Shown here: piece by piece, positions 52,061-61,081 of the stretch
Layout of the letters: every line of letters begins with the position of its first letter
Position numbering within the stretch: the stretch's first letter is position 1
Origin: Intestinibacter bartlettii
GTDB lineage: Bacteria > Bacillota > Clostridia > Peptostreptococcales > Peptostreptococcaceae
DNA length: 64,000 nucleotides
Assembly: GCF_000154445.1 (NCBI RefSeq)
Contig: NZ_DS499564.1
Reading direction: 5' to 3' (one strand)
Program-made: the position numbers and the translations under genes
Notes under the pieces: model-generated
What the model was told of the DNA's origin: nothing
What the model saw: only the letters and a program-made list of their open reading frames with translations
Databases searched by the model: none

Positions 52061-52280
52061 TAGAAACATTCATCCAATCATGAATTTATATAAGTATCAT
52101 ATTTTATTTGTCACAACAATATAACATATTACGTTTATATTTACAACTGTTAATTTGAATTTTAATAAATTTATTAATTTATTTATTTTTAAATCAAAAT
52201 ATATATTATTTCAAATAATCTATTAATCTTGATATATTATTTTACCCATTTAAATAAAGAAACTATTATGTAATAATCTA

Positions 52281-53075
52281 TTAAATTTCGTTTGATTCCT
52301 CTTTATTACACTTTATTCTTAATAAAAATAATAATGAATATATACGATTATATAAATACTCAATAAAATCTTTATCATTTAAAACTTCCCTCTTCTGTTT
52401 TGCTTTATTTAAATATTCATTATGTCTAATATCAAAATACTCATTTATTATTTTATTTATTTCTTCTAACTCATTATGTATTACAGTATAAAGCTTGCTT
52501 TCTTTAGTTTCTCCCACTTGTAAAGCAACCTCTTGGTTTTTCATTTTTACACCATCACCATCATTTATAGAAACTATATATTGTAATGAATCCGTGATAT
52601 AATCTAGTGCTGTCTTTTTATCTAATAACTCATCACTTATAATTAATTCCTCTGAATAATTAATTTTTCTTTCAAGCTGCTCATAATTATAAATATATTT
52701 TATTTCATTTGAACTTTTATGCCCTACTAAAATAAGTACTCCATTTCTAAGCTTCAATGGAATATTAAATTTCACCAATCTTTTATTTACATCTACTGTG
52801 AAAGCATACCTATCCTTTATAAATTCTGAATATGTTAACTCCGTTAGCATCTTTAATGATTTAACTGTAATTGTTTCATCCTTTTCTAAAATTCCATCGT
52901 ATTCTACACCAAAATTTAATTTATAATAATGATTAAAATCTATATCTAAATAAGGTTTTGCATCATCATGTTCATCATAACTAATAAATTGCTCTTTTAT
53001 TAAATTATTTTGTGGTAATTCGTATAAATACCATTGTTTAAAACTCACCCAAAATCTATCTAAATTATTTTCCAT
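52281..53075 (-). CDS. Unknown protein, 264 residues
   Basis: I do not recognise a family. The predicted soluble protein starts at the ATG at 53075, which has GGGGG five bases before it; the frame is open 17 codons further up but without a ribosome site. It is rich in Asn, Lys, Glu, Tyr and Ile, shows mixed strand/helix pattern in the first 150 residues and a likely helical C-terminal part (about 200-255). No signal peptide or membrane segment. It is 81 bases downstream of the DegV gene and may share its transcript. Confidence 0.65.
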   Translation of the reverse strand: MENNLDRFWVSFKQWYLYELPQNNLIKEQFISYDEHDDAKPYLDIDFNHYYKLNFGVEYDGILEKDETITVKSLKMLTELTYSEFIKDRYAFTVDVNKRLVKFNIPLKLRNGVLILVGHKSSNEIKYIYNYEQLERKINYSEELIISDELLDKKTALDYITDSLQYIVSINDGDGVKMKNQEVALQVGETKESKLYTVIHNELEEINKIINEYFDIRHNEYLNKAKQKREVLNDKDFIEYLYNRIYSLLFLLRIKCNKEESNEI

Positions 53076-53156
53076 ATATACCCCCAATATATTTTGAAAT
53101 TTAATCTGATAATGTAATTCTAGCACTCCTATTTTATCATAACAATTAATAAAATT

Positions 53157-54026
53157 TTACGGTCTACATGAAAATCCAATACCCAATGCCCCTGGTCCTG
53201 TATGACAAGTAACTCCAAATGATAAATAATCACACATTACTTCATGTCCCGGAAATGCTTCTTTAATATCTTGCACCCATCTTTGCGTTGTTTCATCATC
53301 AGCACTCGATGCAGCTAATAAGTGTATATCACCATTTTTAAATTCTTCTGAGTATTGCTCTGACAATATAGTTTTAATATCCTCAATCATTGTCTTTTTA
53401 GCTTTTTGAAGCCCTCTACATTTTTTATATAATTCTAAGATTCCGATATCTAAAGATAAAATTGGTTTTATATTTAATATTTGTCCTGCTACAGCAGCAC
53501 CTGATGATATTCTTCCACCACGTCTTAAATATTTTAAATCATCTACAGCTATAAAAATCGCCATTTTTTGTTTAGCTTGTTCTAATTTCAATTTAATTTC
53601 ATTAGCTGAAAGCCCTTCTTCTATCATTTCTAATGCATCTAATATTGATTGATGTAGTGGTGTTGATATTCTCCCATGATCCACAACATAAACTTTCTCT
53701 TTATATTTTTCCTCTTGTGCGAGCATTGCCGCAGTAGAATATGAACCACTTAATCCACTGCTAAGAGGCATATATAAAATATTATCGTATTCTTCTAAAA
53801 CATCATCCCATAAATTCATAACGTCTTCTGGTGATGGTTGTGATGTGCTAATATCTTCTTGGTTAATCAATTTTTCCATAAGTTCATTTCGAGTTATATT
53901 TTTCCCCTCATAATAACACTCTCCACCAATATAAAATGGCATAGGTAATATTTTTATACCTAATCTGTCTGCCTCATCTTGAGTAATACTGCTATGACTA
54001 TCTGTTATAATTCCTATTCGACTCAT
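53157..54026 (-). CDS. DegV family fatty-acid-binding protein (second copy)
   Basis: The 289-residue protein has DegV motifs RIGIITDSHSSIT at the start, ISTSQPSPEDV, MPLSSGLSGSYSTA, YLRRGGRISSGAAVAG and the closing SFGVTCHTGPGALGIGF. It differs strongly from the 3022-3864 copy in the lid region, consistent with a different fatty-acid preference. It is cytosolic. TTAGGA precedes the ATG. Confidence 0.9.
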   Translation of the reverse strand: MSRIGIITDSHSSITQDEADRLGIKILPMPFYIGGECYYEGKNITRNELMEKLINQEDISTSQPSPEDVMNLWDDVLEEYDNILYMPLSSGLSGSYSTAAMLAQEEKYKEKVYVVDHGRISTPLHQSILDALEMIEEGLSANEIKLKLEQAKQKMAIFIAVDDLKYLRRGGRISSGAAVAGQILNIKPILSLDIGILELYKKCRGLQKAKKTMIEDIKTILSEQYSEEFKNGDIHLLAASSADDETTQRWVQDIKEAFPGHEVMCDYLSFGVTCHTGPGALGIGFSCRP

Positions 54027-54329
54027 TATTTTTCCTAACCCTCCTATTATATAAAACTATACCTATAAAATTTTATATGAATATGTCTATTTTAACATAG
54101 TGTTTCCTATTTTCTCATTTTTTACAAAACTAACTTAATTTATTTTCATATATTTAAAACTATGCATTGTCTAATATTTACAGAAAAATAATGTATTATA
54201 CTATATTTTATTGTTTTATTAAAATATTTTTTTTATAAAAAAAGACCGTTACAAATTTTAATATGTAACAGTCAAATATTTTTATAATTTATTTAAATCA
54301 ACTTTGAACATAGGTAATCTAAATTTAAC
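54027..54329. other. Intergenic region with one terminator
   Basis: About 300 AT-rich bases between the surface protein gene and degV2. The stem GAC-GTTACA/TGTAAC-GTC at 54244-54273, with seven T residues on the minus strand, terminates the surface protein transcript. Nothing else was recognised. Confidence 0.6.
54236..54276 (-). terminator. Terminator of the sigma/anti-sigma/surface protein operon
   Basis: GAC-C-GTTACA pairs with TGTAAC-A-GTC around a 10-base loop, with TTTTTTTATAA on the minus strand, about 55 bases after the stop at 54330. Confidence 0.75.
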
Positions 54330-54794
54330 TTATATCATTTTTCTAATTACTGCAAATAAACCACCTATAGATGCTATGATAACTCCTATATATCCTCCAA
54401 CCCCTGCGTCAGAAGTTTTTGGAGTATCATTACTTTTTGGTTGCCCTATTAATAATTCATCTTCGTTATTATCCTCTGAATCTTGTTCTTCATTAGAGTC
54501 TCTATCTTTATTTTCATTTATATCTTCTTGATTATCTTTCTGTTCCTGATTATTATCTGATTGATAATCTTCAACATAATCATTTATTGGTATTATTTCA
54601 CTATCGTCTATCTCTTCATTTTCATCTACATCTTCTAGATTATCATCTATATCGTAATCTTCATCTATATCTAAATTTCGTTCTTCAACTTGAGTTGGGT
54701 TTATTTCATTAGCAAATATTTGTGTAGCCCCAAGTGGAACCATACCTGTTGCTATAAATGCACTTAATCCTAATATTTTTATTTTATTGTTCAT
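54330..54794 (-). CDS. Small acidic surface protein with C-terminal anchor
   Basis: The 154-residue protein has a signal peptide (residues 1-28, ending about IFA), an extremely acidic Asp/Glu/Asn low-complexity middle (about 36-120), and a C-terminal PKTSDAG followed by a hydrophobic helix and a short basic end (RKMI). This matches sortase-substrate architecture, with Ser in place of Gly in a PKTG-like motif; simple membrane anchoring is the alternative. It follows the ECF sigma/anti-sigma pair and is probably part of that regulon. AGGAGG precedes the ATG. Confidence 0.7.
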   Translation of the reverse strand: MNNKIKILGLSAFIATGMVPLGATQIFANEINPTQVEERNLDIDEDYDIDDNLEDVDENEEIDDSEIIPINDYVEDYQSDNNQEQKDNQEDINENKDRDSNEEQDSEDNNEDELLIGQPKSNDTPKTSDAGVGGYIGVIIASIGGLFAVIRKMI

Positions 54795-54836
54795 ATTTTA
54801 CCTCCTAAATTCTACTTTTTTGTTTATCACTATCAA

Positions 54837-55523
54837 TTAATTATTTGTTAATTTAATCAATTTATTAAGTTCTGCTTTGTCTATTTTTCCATATATATTT
54901 TGGTATGAATAAGAATATCCTTTATTGCTCCAAATTGCGTAATTTATACTATCCGCACTGTAGTATGAAATATTTACTCCTTGGATTGTTTCTGTTTTTA
55001 AAAATTTTCCATCAGGAATTCCGATTATATCTTTATCCCCTTTTACGATATCAAATTCAGTACCATCTTTGTATATTATTCGTCCCTGTTTATCTCTATT
55101 TTTTTCTCCAATAACAAAATACTTATCAACTTCTTTATCTAAAACCGGAACAGTAAATCCTAAATCTGATTCCATTTTTTTGATTGAACTTACTTCCTTT
55201 AATAGATTTTTTTTTGAATCAGAACCTGATACTTTATTATTTTCATCATTCATAAATTCTTTTCCATCTTCTTTTAATACTATATTATCTAGAGTATTTG
55301 TTTTTTGATTGAAAAATACTACACCTATAGCTATAGCAATTATTGAAACTGAAGCAATACTTATAAATTTTTTATGATTTTTTTGTGCTATATTCTGTGC
55401 TTTGTTCAAGTATTTTTCAAACCTTATAATTTTTTTTGACTTATTACAGTTATCATACTCCTCAAGTAAAAACTCGTCATCTATATCTCCAAATGCATCC
55501 AGAAATTTATTTTCATCAATCAT
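54837..55523 (-). CDS. Probable membrane anti-sigma factor with DUF4367-like extracellular domain
   Basis: The 228-residue protein has a cytosolic N-terminal part (about residues 1-52), one membrane helix (about 53-72) and an extracellular domain whose end (INYAIWSNKGYSYSYQN) resembles DUF4367. Its ATG overlaps the sigma factor stop by four bases, the usual sign of a sigma/anti-sigma pair. No zinc-binding HxxxCxxC is present, so it is not a ZAS-type anti-sigma. The role is inferred from layout and position. Confidence 0.75.
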   Translation of the reverse strand: MIDENKFLDAFGDIDDEFLLEEYDNCNKSKKIIRFEKYLNKAQNIAQKNHKKFISIASVSIIAIAIGVVFFNQKTNTLDNIVLKEDGKEFMNDENNKVSGSDSKKNLLKEVSSIKKMESDLGFTVPVLDKEVDKYFVIGEKNRDKQGRIIYKDGTEFDIVKGDKDIIGIPDGKFLKTETIQGVNISYYSADSINYAIWSNKGYSYSYQNIYGKIDKAELNKLIKLTNN

Positions 55524-56077
55524 ATATATTGACCTCTTTCTTCTAAAAACTCTTTCAATTTTGTTCTAAACCTTGATAATGTCATTTTCACATTGCTTTG
55601 GCTTAAATTATTTTTTTCAGCAATATCTTTTATAGAATATAAATACCAATATCGCTGAACTATTATTATCCTTTTTTCCCTTGGCAAAGATTTTAAAAAT
55701 TCATTTATATATTTTGTTAGATATTTTTCTTCCATTTCTGTATCAATATCATTTTGACTAGGTATACATTCTTTTAATTCATCCAGAACTAGTGGCACTT
55801 CTCCCTTGCGTTTTTGACAATTCTTGCTTTTATAAATATTTAAAGCTAAATTTCTTGTAATTTTACCTAGAAATGCTTTTAAAATTTTCGGTCTTGTCGG
55901 TGGAATTGAATTCCATGTTTTTAAATATGTATCATTTACGCATTCTTTTGAATCTTCAAGGTTGTATAGAATATTGTTTGCTATTGTGTTACAATAGCTC
56001 CCATACTTTTTATCAGTCTCAGATATAGCATTTTCATCTCTAAACCAATATAGATCTACAATATTATGGTCTTCCAA
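55520..56077 (-). CDS. ECF-type RNA polymerase sigma factor
   Basis: The 185-residue protein has sigma region 2 (YCNTIANNILYNLEDSKECVNDTYLKTWNSIPP, with the -10 binding helix) and region 4 (LPREKRIIIVQRYWYLYSIKDIAEKNNLSQSNVKMTLSRFRTKLKEFL). No regions 1 or 3 are seen, so it is extracytoplasmic-function type. The start is TTG at 56077, seven bases after AAAGGAGG; the ATG at 56095 overlaps that site. It likely drives its own operon (anti-sigma and acidic surface protein). Confidence 0.88.
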   Translation of the reverse strand: MEDHNIVDLYWFRDENAISETDKKYGSYCNTIANNILYNLEDSKECVNDTYLKTWNSIPPTRPKILKAFLGKITRNLALNIYKSKNCQKRKGEVPLVLDELKECIPSQNDIDTEMEEKYLTKYINEFLKSLPREKRIIIVQRYWYLYSIKDIAEKNNLSQSNVKMTLSRFRTKLKEFLEERGQYI

Positions 56078-56184
56078 GTTTTTTCCTCCTTTCATATAAT
56101 AAGACAACAAAAAATTATGTTGGTCACAGTTTATATTTAAATTTTAATTATATTTTTTTAATTTAATATACAATAAATTTATTC

Positions 56185-56219
56185 AAAAAAATAGGGACAC
56201 TTATTTCAAGCATCCCTAT
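56185..56219 (-). terminator. Terminator after rlmD
   Basis: ATAGGGA and TCCCTAT form a 7-bp stem around 15 bases, with seven T residues on the minus strand, directly after the rlmD stop. Confidence 0.7.
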
Positions 56220-56235
56220 GTTCTATAAAGTATTC

Positions 56236-57597
56236 CTATTTGTCTTTTCTTTGTAATAATACTACAGTTTCGCAGTGTGGTGTATTTGGGAACATATCCA
56301 TACATCTAACTTTTTTAACTTCATATCCGTAACTTTCAAATCCTTGTAAATCAACTACTAAAGTTTTTGGGTTACATGATATATAGATTATTTCTTCTGC
56401 ATTAAATTTAGATATATCTCTAACAGCATCTTTGTGTATACCTGGTCTTGGTGGGTCAACTATTATAATGTCAGGTCTTTCTTTTAAGCTATTTACTGTT
56501 TTAGCAACATCTCCTGCTATAAATTCACAGTGAGTTAATCCGTTTAATTTAGCATTTTCATTTGCTGCTTCAACTGCTTCTTCTACTATTTCTATTCCGT
56601 AAACTTTTCTAGCTTTTTGAGATAAGACTTGTCCTATTGTTCCAGTTCCACTGTATAAATCGTAAAGAACTTTGTCTTTATAGTCTCCAACAAATTCCCT
56701 AGCCATAGAGTATAATTTTTCAGCTCCTAATGTGTTAGTTTGGAAGAATGAGAATGGAGATATTTTAAATCTAAGACCTAATAATTCTTCATATATATGA
56801 TCTCTTCCGTGTAAAACTCTTAATTCATCACATTTAACTGCATCTGCTAAGTTGTCGTTTAAGCAGTGTAATACACTTGCTAAGTCCGCATCTAAATCTA
56901 ATCCTAGTAACATATTTTTGTATTTGTCCATATCGTAATCTAATTGAGTACTTGTTACTATCATAACCATCATTTCATTAGTTTTTATACCTTTTCTAAC
57001 AACTAAGTGTCTTAAGTATCCTTTGTGGTCGTTTCCTCTGTAGTATGGTAGCCCTTCTGCTCTGAAGAATTCTTCTGTAGCAGTTAATATTTTTATAAAG
57101 TCTTGGTCGATTAACATACATCCGTCAACTGTAAGTATATCTATATGTCTACCTTTTTTGTGCATTCCTATAGTTAATGGTCCATCTTTCATTTCGTTTC
57201 CGAAAGTGAACTCCATTTTATTTCTGTAGCAAGTATTATTTGGACTTGATTCTATTCCTAAGAACTCAAATCCTGTTATCTCATGACTTTCAAATAAGTC
57301 TAATATTTGTTGTTTTTTAAGCTCTAATTGTTTTTCGTATGGAAGGGATAATATTGTACATCCTCCACATTGTCCAAAGTGCTTACATGCTTGTTCTGTT
57401 TCTAATGGAGATTTTTCTAATACTTCAAGTAATTTAACTTCTGCTTTTTGGCTATTCGCTTTTTTAACTGATGCTTTTACTTTTTGACCAGTTATTCCGC
57501 CCTTCATGTTAACATTTCTTTTTCCTATTACAGTAGAAGAAGTTCCACCGAACTCCATTTTACCTACTTCAAATTCAATAATTTCTCTTCTTTTCAC
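56236..57597 (-). CDS. rlmD: 23S rRNA (uracil-1939-C5)-methyltransferase RlmD
   Basis: The protein of about 453 residues has an N-terminal TRAM RNA-binding domain, a 4Fe-4S site (CKHFGQCGGC), a SAM-binding core with LYSGTGTIGQ and the catalytic IYISCNPKTL near residue 395. RlmD/RumA methylates U1939 of 23S rRNA; the related RlmCD type in Firmicutes modifies U747 as well. The best start is the GTG at 57597, eight bases after GGAGG, which trims six codons from the longest frame. Confidence 0.9.
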   Translation of the reverse strand: MKRREIIEFEVGKMEFGGTSSTVIGKRNVNMKGGITGQKVKASVKKANSQKAEVKLLEVLEKSPLETEQACKHFGQCGGCTILSLPYEKQLELKKQQILDLFESHEITGFEFLGIESSPNNTCYRNKMEFTFGNEMKDGPLTIGMHKKGRHIDILTVDGCMLIDQDFIKILTATEEFFRAEGLPYYRGNDHKGYLRHLVVRKGIKTNEMMVMIVTSTQLDYDMDKYKNMLLGLDLDADLASVLHCLNDNLADAVKCDELRVLHGRDHIYEELLGLRFKISPFSFFQTNTLGAEKLYSMAREFVGDYKDKVLYDLYSGTGTIGQVLSQKARKVYGIEIVEEAVEAANENAKLNGLTHCEFIAGDVAKTVNSLKERPDIIIVDPPRPGIHKDAVRDISKFNAEEIIYISCNPKTLVVDLQGFESYGYEVKKVRCMDMFPNTPHCETVVLLQRKDK

Positions 57598-57784
57598 TAA
57601 ATTATCCTCCGTCAATATCTTAATTTTAAATACAAGTTTCTATTTTATCTTCAATATATAGCGTTTATTTAGTCTATATAATTATTGCCTTTTTTTAATC
57701 ATACCTACTAATTATATTAGATTTTTGTCTTTATATCAAAACCTTTATTATCTAAATTTGTTATATTTAAATTTAAGATTAAAT

Positions 57785-58510
57785 TTAGTCTCTTTCTTCT
57801 ATCATTTTAACTTCTTCATCTGTTAATTCGCGATATTCTCCAAGCGCTAAGTTTTCGTCTAGTTTTAGTTTACCCATAGATAATCTCTTTAGATATATTA
57901 CTTTCTTATCTACACTTTCAAACATTCTCTTTACTTGGTGGAACTTGCCTTCATGTATAGTAAGTTCTATTTCTGAAATTTCATCACTCTTAAGTATTAT
58001 AAGTTCTGCAGGCATAGTTTCGTATCCATCATCTAATGTAACCCCTTTCGCAAAAGCTTTAATATCTTCTTCTGTTACAATACCTTCAATTTTTGCATAA
58101 TAAGTTTTTGGAACGTGTTTTTTAGGTGATAATACCCTATGAGCTAATTGTCCATCATTTGTTAAAACTAAAAGCCCCTCTGTATCTTTATCAAGTCTTC
58201 CAACCGGGAATGGCTCAAATACTAAATCCTCTTTATCAATTAAGTCAAGAACTATTGGATCCCTCTTATCAAATGTTGCAGATATATATCCATCAGGTTT
58301 ATTTAACATTAAATATATAAATTCTTTGTAAGTTACTTTTTCCCCATCGAATATTATTTCATCATTTTCTACATCAACTTGTACTCCTGGGTTGTTTATC
58401 ACTTTACCGTTAACCTTAACTAAACCATTTTTACAAAACTTTTTTAATTCACTTCTACTTCCATATCCTAAATTAGATAATATTTTGTCGATTCTTTGTT
58501 TTTTAGACAA
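57785..58510 (-). CDS. RsuA/RluB-family pseudouridine synthase
   Basis: The 241-residue enzyme has an N-terminal S4 RNA-binding domain (RIDKILSNLGYGSRSELKKF) and the catalytic GRLDKDTEGLLVLTNDG with the active Asp. It makes pseudouridine in rRNA; RsuA (16S) and RluB (23S) cannot be separated by eye, though the short length favours RsuA-like. The start is the TTG at 58510, six bases after AAGGAGG. Confidence 0.88.
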   Translation of the reverse strand: MSKKQRIDKILSNLGYGSRSELKKFCKNGLVKVNGKVINNPGVQVDVENDEIIFDGEKVTYKEFIYLMLNKPDGYISATFDKRDPIVLDLIDKEDLVFEPFPVGRLDKDTEGLLVLTNDGQLAHRVLSPKKHVPKTYYAKIEGIVTEEDIKAFAKGVTLDDGYETMPAELIILKSDEISEIELTIHEGKFHQVKRMFESVDKKVIYLKRLSMGKLKLDENLALGEYRELTDEEVKMIEERD

Positions 58511-58739
58511 TGCTTTTCCTCCTTCAATATGTATATAATATCTATTTTTCAAATTAACCAAGTATATCCATTTTTATATTTTACCTTAAAATGATATTTT
58601 TCTATAAAAACATTTTATATATTTGTTATTATATTTTTATCAATTTATATCTATACGTTTTTTCTTTTTAAGTATATAATATTATTGATGGGTAAGTCTT
58701 GTAAATTTTTAACTATTTTTGAATTTATGGAGGTATAAG

Positions 58740-59603
58740 ATGTTAGTTTCTGCTAAAGAAATGTTAGTAAAAGCAAAAAAAGGAAAATACGCAGTAGGTC
58801 AATTCAATATAAACAACTTAGAATGGACAAAAGCAATATTATTAACTGCACAAGAAAACAATTCACCAGTTATATTAGGTGTATCTGAAGGTGCTGGGAA
58901 ATATATGTGCGGATACAAAACTATAGTTGGAATGGTTGAAGGTATGTTAGAAGAATTAAACATAACTGTTCCAGTTGCTCTTCACTTAGATCACGGTTCT
59001 TTTGAAGGTGCAAAAGAAACTATAGCTGCTGGATTCTCTTCAGTAATGTTCGATGGTTCTCACTATGGAATAGAAGAAAACGTAGAAAAAACTAAAGAAA
59101 TAGTTGCTTTAGCTCACTCTAAAGGAATATCTGTTGAAGCAGAAGTTGGTTCTATAGGTGGAGAAGAAGACGGTGTTGTAGGTGCTGGAGAAGTTGCTGA
59201 TCCTGCTGAATGTAAAAGAATAGCTGATTTAGGAATAGACTTCTTAGCTGCTGGTATAGGTAATATACACGGTAAATATCCAGAAAATTGGGCTGGATTA
59301 AACTTCGAAGTTTTAGGAAAAATCAATGAAGCTACTGGTGACATGCCATTAGTATTACACGGTGGTAGTGGTATCCCAGATGAAATGATAAAAGAAGCTA
59401 TATCTTTAGGTGTTGCTAAAATAAATGTTAATACTGAATGCCAATTAGTATTTGCTGAAGCAACTCGTAAATACATCGAAGAAGGTAAAGACCAACAAGG
59501 TAAAGGTTATGATCCTCGTAAAGTATTAGCTCCAGGATTTGAAGCTATAAAAGCTTGTGTTAAAGAAAAAATGGAATTATTCGGTTCTATAGGACAAGCT
59601 TAA
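58740..59603 (+). CDS. fba: Class II fructose-1,6-bisphosphate aldolase
   Basis: The 287-residue zinc enzyme splits fructose-1,6-bisphosphate into dihydroxyacetone phosphate and glyceraldehyde-3-phosphate in glycolysis. It has ALHLDHGSFE with Zn-binding His, SVMFDGSHY, EAEVGSIGGEEDG, the HGKYP loop and the LHGGSGIPDEM site. GGAGGT is six bases before the ATG at 58740. Codon choice is strongly biased to preferred codons, consistent with high expression, and a clear terminator follows. Confidence 0.97.
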   Translation: MLVSAKEMLVKAKKGKYAVGQFNINNLEWTKAILLTAQENNSPVILGVSEGAGKYMCGYKTIVGMVEGMLEELNITVPVALHLDHGSFEGAKETIAAGFSSVMFDGSHYGIEENVEKTKEIVALAHSKGISVEAEVGSIGGEEDGVVGAGEVADPAECKRIADLGIDFLAAGIGNIHGKYPENWAGLNFEVLGKINEATGDMPLVLHGGSGIPDEMIKEAISLGVAKINVNTECQLVFAEATRKYIEEGKDQQGKGYDPRKVLAPGFEAIKACVKEKMELFGSIGQA

Positions 59604-59633
59604 TTCTAAAAAGTTAAAAACAAGAACGAATAT

Positions 59634-59668
59634 AAAAGGGTTGAAGATGTTTCCTCAACCCTTTTTAT
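59634..59668 (+). terminator. Terminator of fba
   Basis: AAAAGGGTTGA and TCAACCCTTTTT pair around a 10-base loop with a T-run, 30 bases after the fba stop. Confidence 0.9.
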
Positions 59669-59738
59669 TTTTACAAAATTAATCTATATATTATATAAAC
59701 TCAATATATATTCTAAATCTATAAATTAAATTCAAACT

Positions 59739-59806
59739 AAAAAACGAACCTCTGGCAAATAAAAATCTTGTACAAGTACAAAACTTATATCTGCCGAAGA
59801 TTCGCA
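59739..59806 (-). terminator. Branched terminator after the 161-residue unknown gene
   Basis: CGAA-CT-TGGCA pairs with TGCC-AG-TTCG at the base and an inner TTGTAC/GTACAA hairpin caps the structure. The minus strand continues into TTTTTT. Confidence 0.6.
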
Positions 59807-59834
59807 ATCTTATTTTTTATTTACAAATTTTTAT

Positions 59835-60320
59835 CTAACTATAAAATTTTGATGCTCCTACTAACTGTCTTTTTGAAACTATCTTAGCAAGATTTTTTAA
59901 AGATGCAATTTTTATATCTTCAAAACTTACTAAGAATACAAATTTGAAATCTGAAAATTCTTGGTTTATATTGTAAACTTCAAAATAACATTTTATATTA
60001 TCCATACAATACACATCTTGAAGTTCTTCTTCTATTTCATCTGTAGTATCTTTTAAGAAACGTCTGATATCATCAAACATAATCTCAAAAAATGACTCAT
60101 CAACAGTTTCTCCTAATGCTTCAATAGCTTCAAGTATCTCTTCCTTAGAAAATACCATCTCTGATAACTCGCAGTCAAATACCATTATATTATCCTGGTT
60201 TATAGAATTAGATATGTCTTGTAAATAACCGATATCTTGACGAGCCGCAATAATATCTTTTACTTCTTTACTGTTTACATGAAAGCTGCCTTTTCTGTTT
60301 TTTAGTTTTAATTCTATCAT
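59835..60320 (-). CDS. Unknown acidic protein, 161 residues
   Basis: No family recognised. The predicted soluble protein has an N-terminal strand segment and an acidic helical middle (about residues 60-110, including SFFEIMFDDIRRFLKDTTDEIEEE) ending in a basic tail. AAAGGAGG lies eight bases before the ATG. It is 33 bases after the 5'-nucleotidase gene and likely cotranscribed with it. Confidence 0.65.
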   Translation of the reverse strand: MIELKLKNRKGSFHVNSKEVKDIIAARQDIGYLQDISNSINQDNIMVFDCELSEMVFSKEEILEAIEALGETVDESFFEIMFDDIRRFLKDTTDEIEEELQDVYCMDNIKCYFEVYNINQEFSDFKFVFLVSFEDIKIASLKNLAKIVSKRQLVGASKFYS

Positions 60321-60353
60321 TAAACTTCGCCTCCTTTAAGTAAGCTAACTTAA

Positions 60354-60911
60354 TTATAGTTTATCAATAACATCCTTAATTTCTTTCCAAGAAGAAACCC
60401 TAGTAATGTTTTGATGCTCTACACCTTTATTGTAATTACAATCAATTAATATTACTTTTATTCCACCATTTGCAAGATTTAAAGCATTATTTGGATGATC
60501 TTCTATAAATATATCACACTTCAATTCATTAGCTTTATGAAGTTTATTATCTGTACCAAGTGAATAAAGAGGTATTTGCGATAATTGTTGTTTTTTAAGC
60601 CAATCCTGTGTTATTTGTGTTAAAGAATAATTTCTTGCTGTCACAAAAAATAAATTATTATCTTTATATAATTCATCAATAACATCTTTAACTCCTTCAA
60701 CAACCTTAGCTTCTGAATATGAATTCATATATTTTGAATGAAGTTTATCCAACATTCCTTCTAATGTATCTCCATATAACTCTGCCCAATATACTGTTGT
60801 AAAATCTTCCTCAGTAAGTTTTTTATTGTAGATACTATTTAGATATGGCAAATAATGATATGGACTAGTAATTGTTCCATCTATATCTATGCATATATTT
60901 AAATTTTTCAT
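60354..60911 (-). CDS. 5'(3')-deoxyribonucleotidase-like HAD phosphatase
   Basis: The 185-residue protein opens with the HAD motif I DIDGTIT (residues 7-13), has motif II FVTARNYSL and a late DIFIEDHPNNAL (motif III/IV), matching the NT5C-like nucleotidase group used for nucleotide dephosphorylation. GGGAG is seven bases before the ATG at 60911; an earlier in-frame ATG at 60932 has no proper site. Confidence 0.85.
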   Translation of the reverse strand: MKNLNICIDIDGTITSPYHYLPYLNSIYNKKLTEEDFTTVYWAELYGDTLEGMLDKLHSKYMNSYSEAKVVEGVKDVIDELYKDNNLFFVTARNYSLTQITQDWLKKQQLSQIPLYSLGTDNKLHKANELKCDIFIEDHPNNALNLANGGIKVILIDCNYNKGVEHQNITRVSSWKEIKDVIDKL

Positions 60912-61021
60912 TATATATCTCCCGTTTTTCAAGAATTCATTATATCATATACTTTAGTATAATTCAAAAAAACGTAGATAGCTATATCTAATTAAAATTT
61001 TACTTGATAATAAATTTTTCT

Positions 61022-61078
61022 ACAAAAAAATCTAGGGAGTTATTGTATATTTTCTATACAATACTCCCTAGATTTTAT
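61022..61078 (-). terminator. Strong terminator after the 61082 gene
   Basis: AATCTAGGGAGT-ATTGTATA pairs with TATACAAT-ACTCCCTAGATT with one bulge, and seven T residues follow on the minus strand. It overlaps nothing coding. Confidence 0.85.
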
Positions 61079-61081
61079 ACT

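Noticed and set aside
54330..54794. Canonical LPXTG sortase substrate
   Set aside because: The motif reads TPKTSD with no Leu and no Gly, so only sortase-like architecture is claimed.
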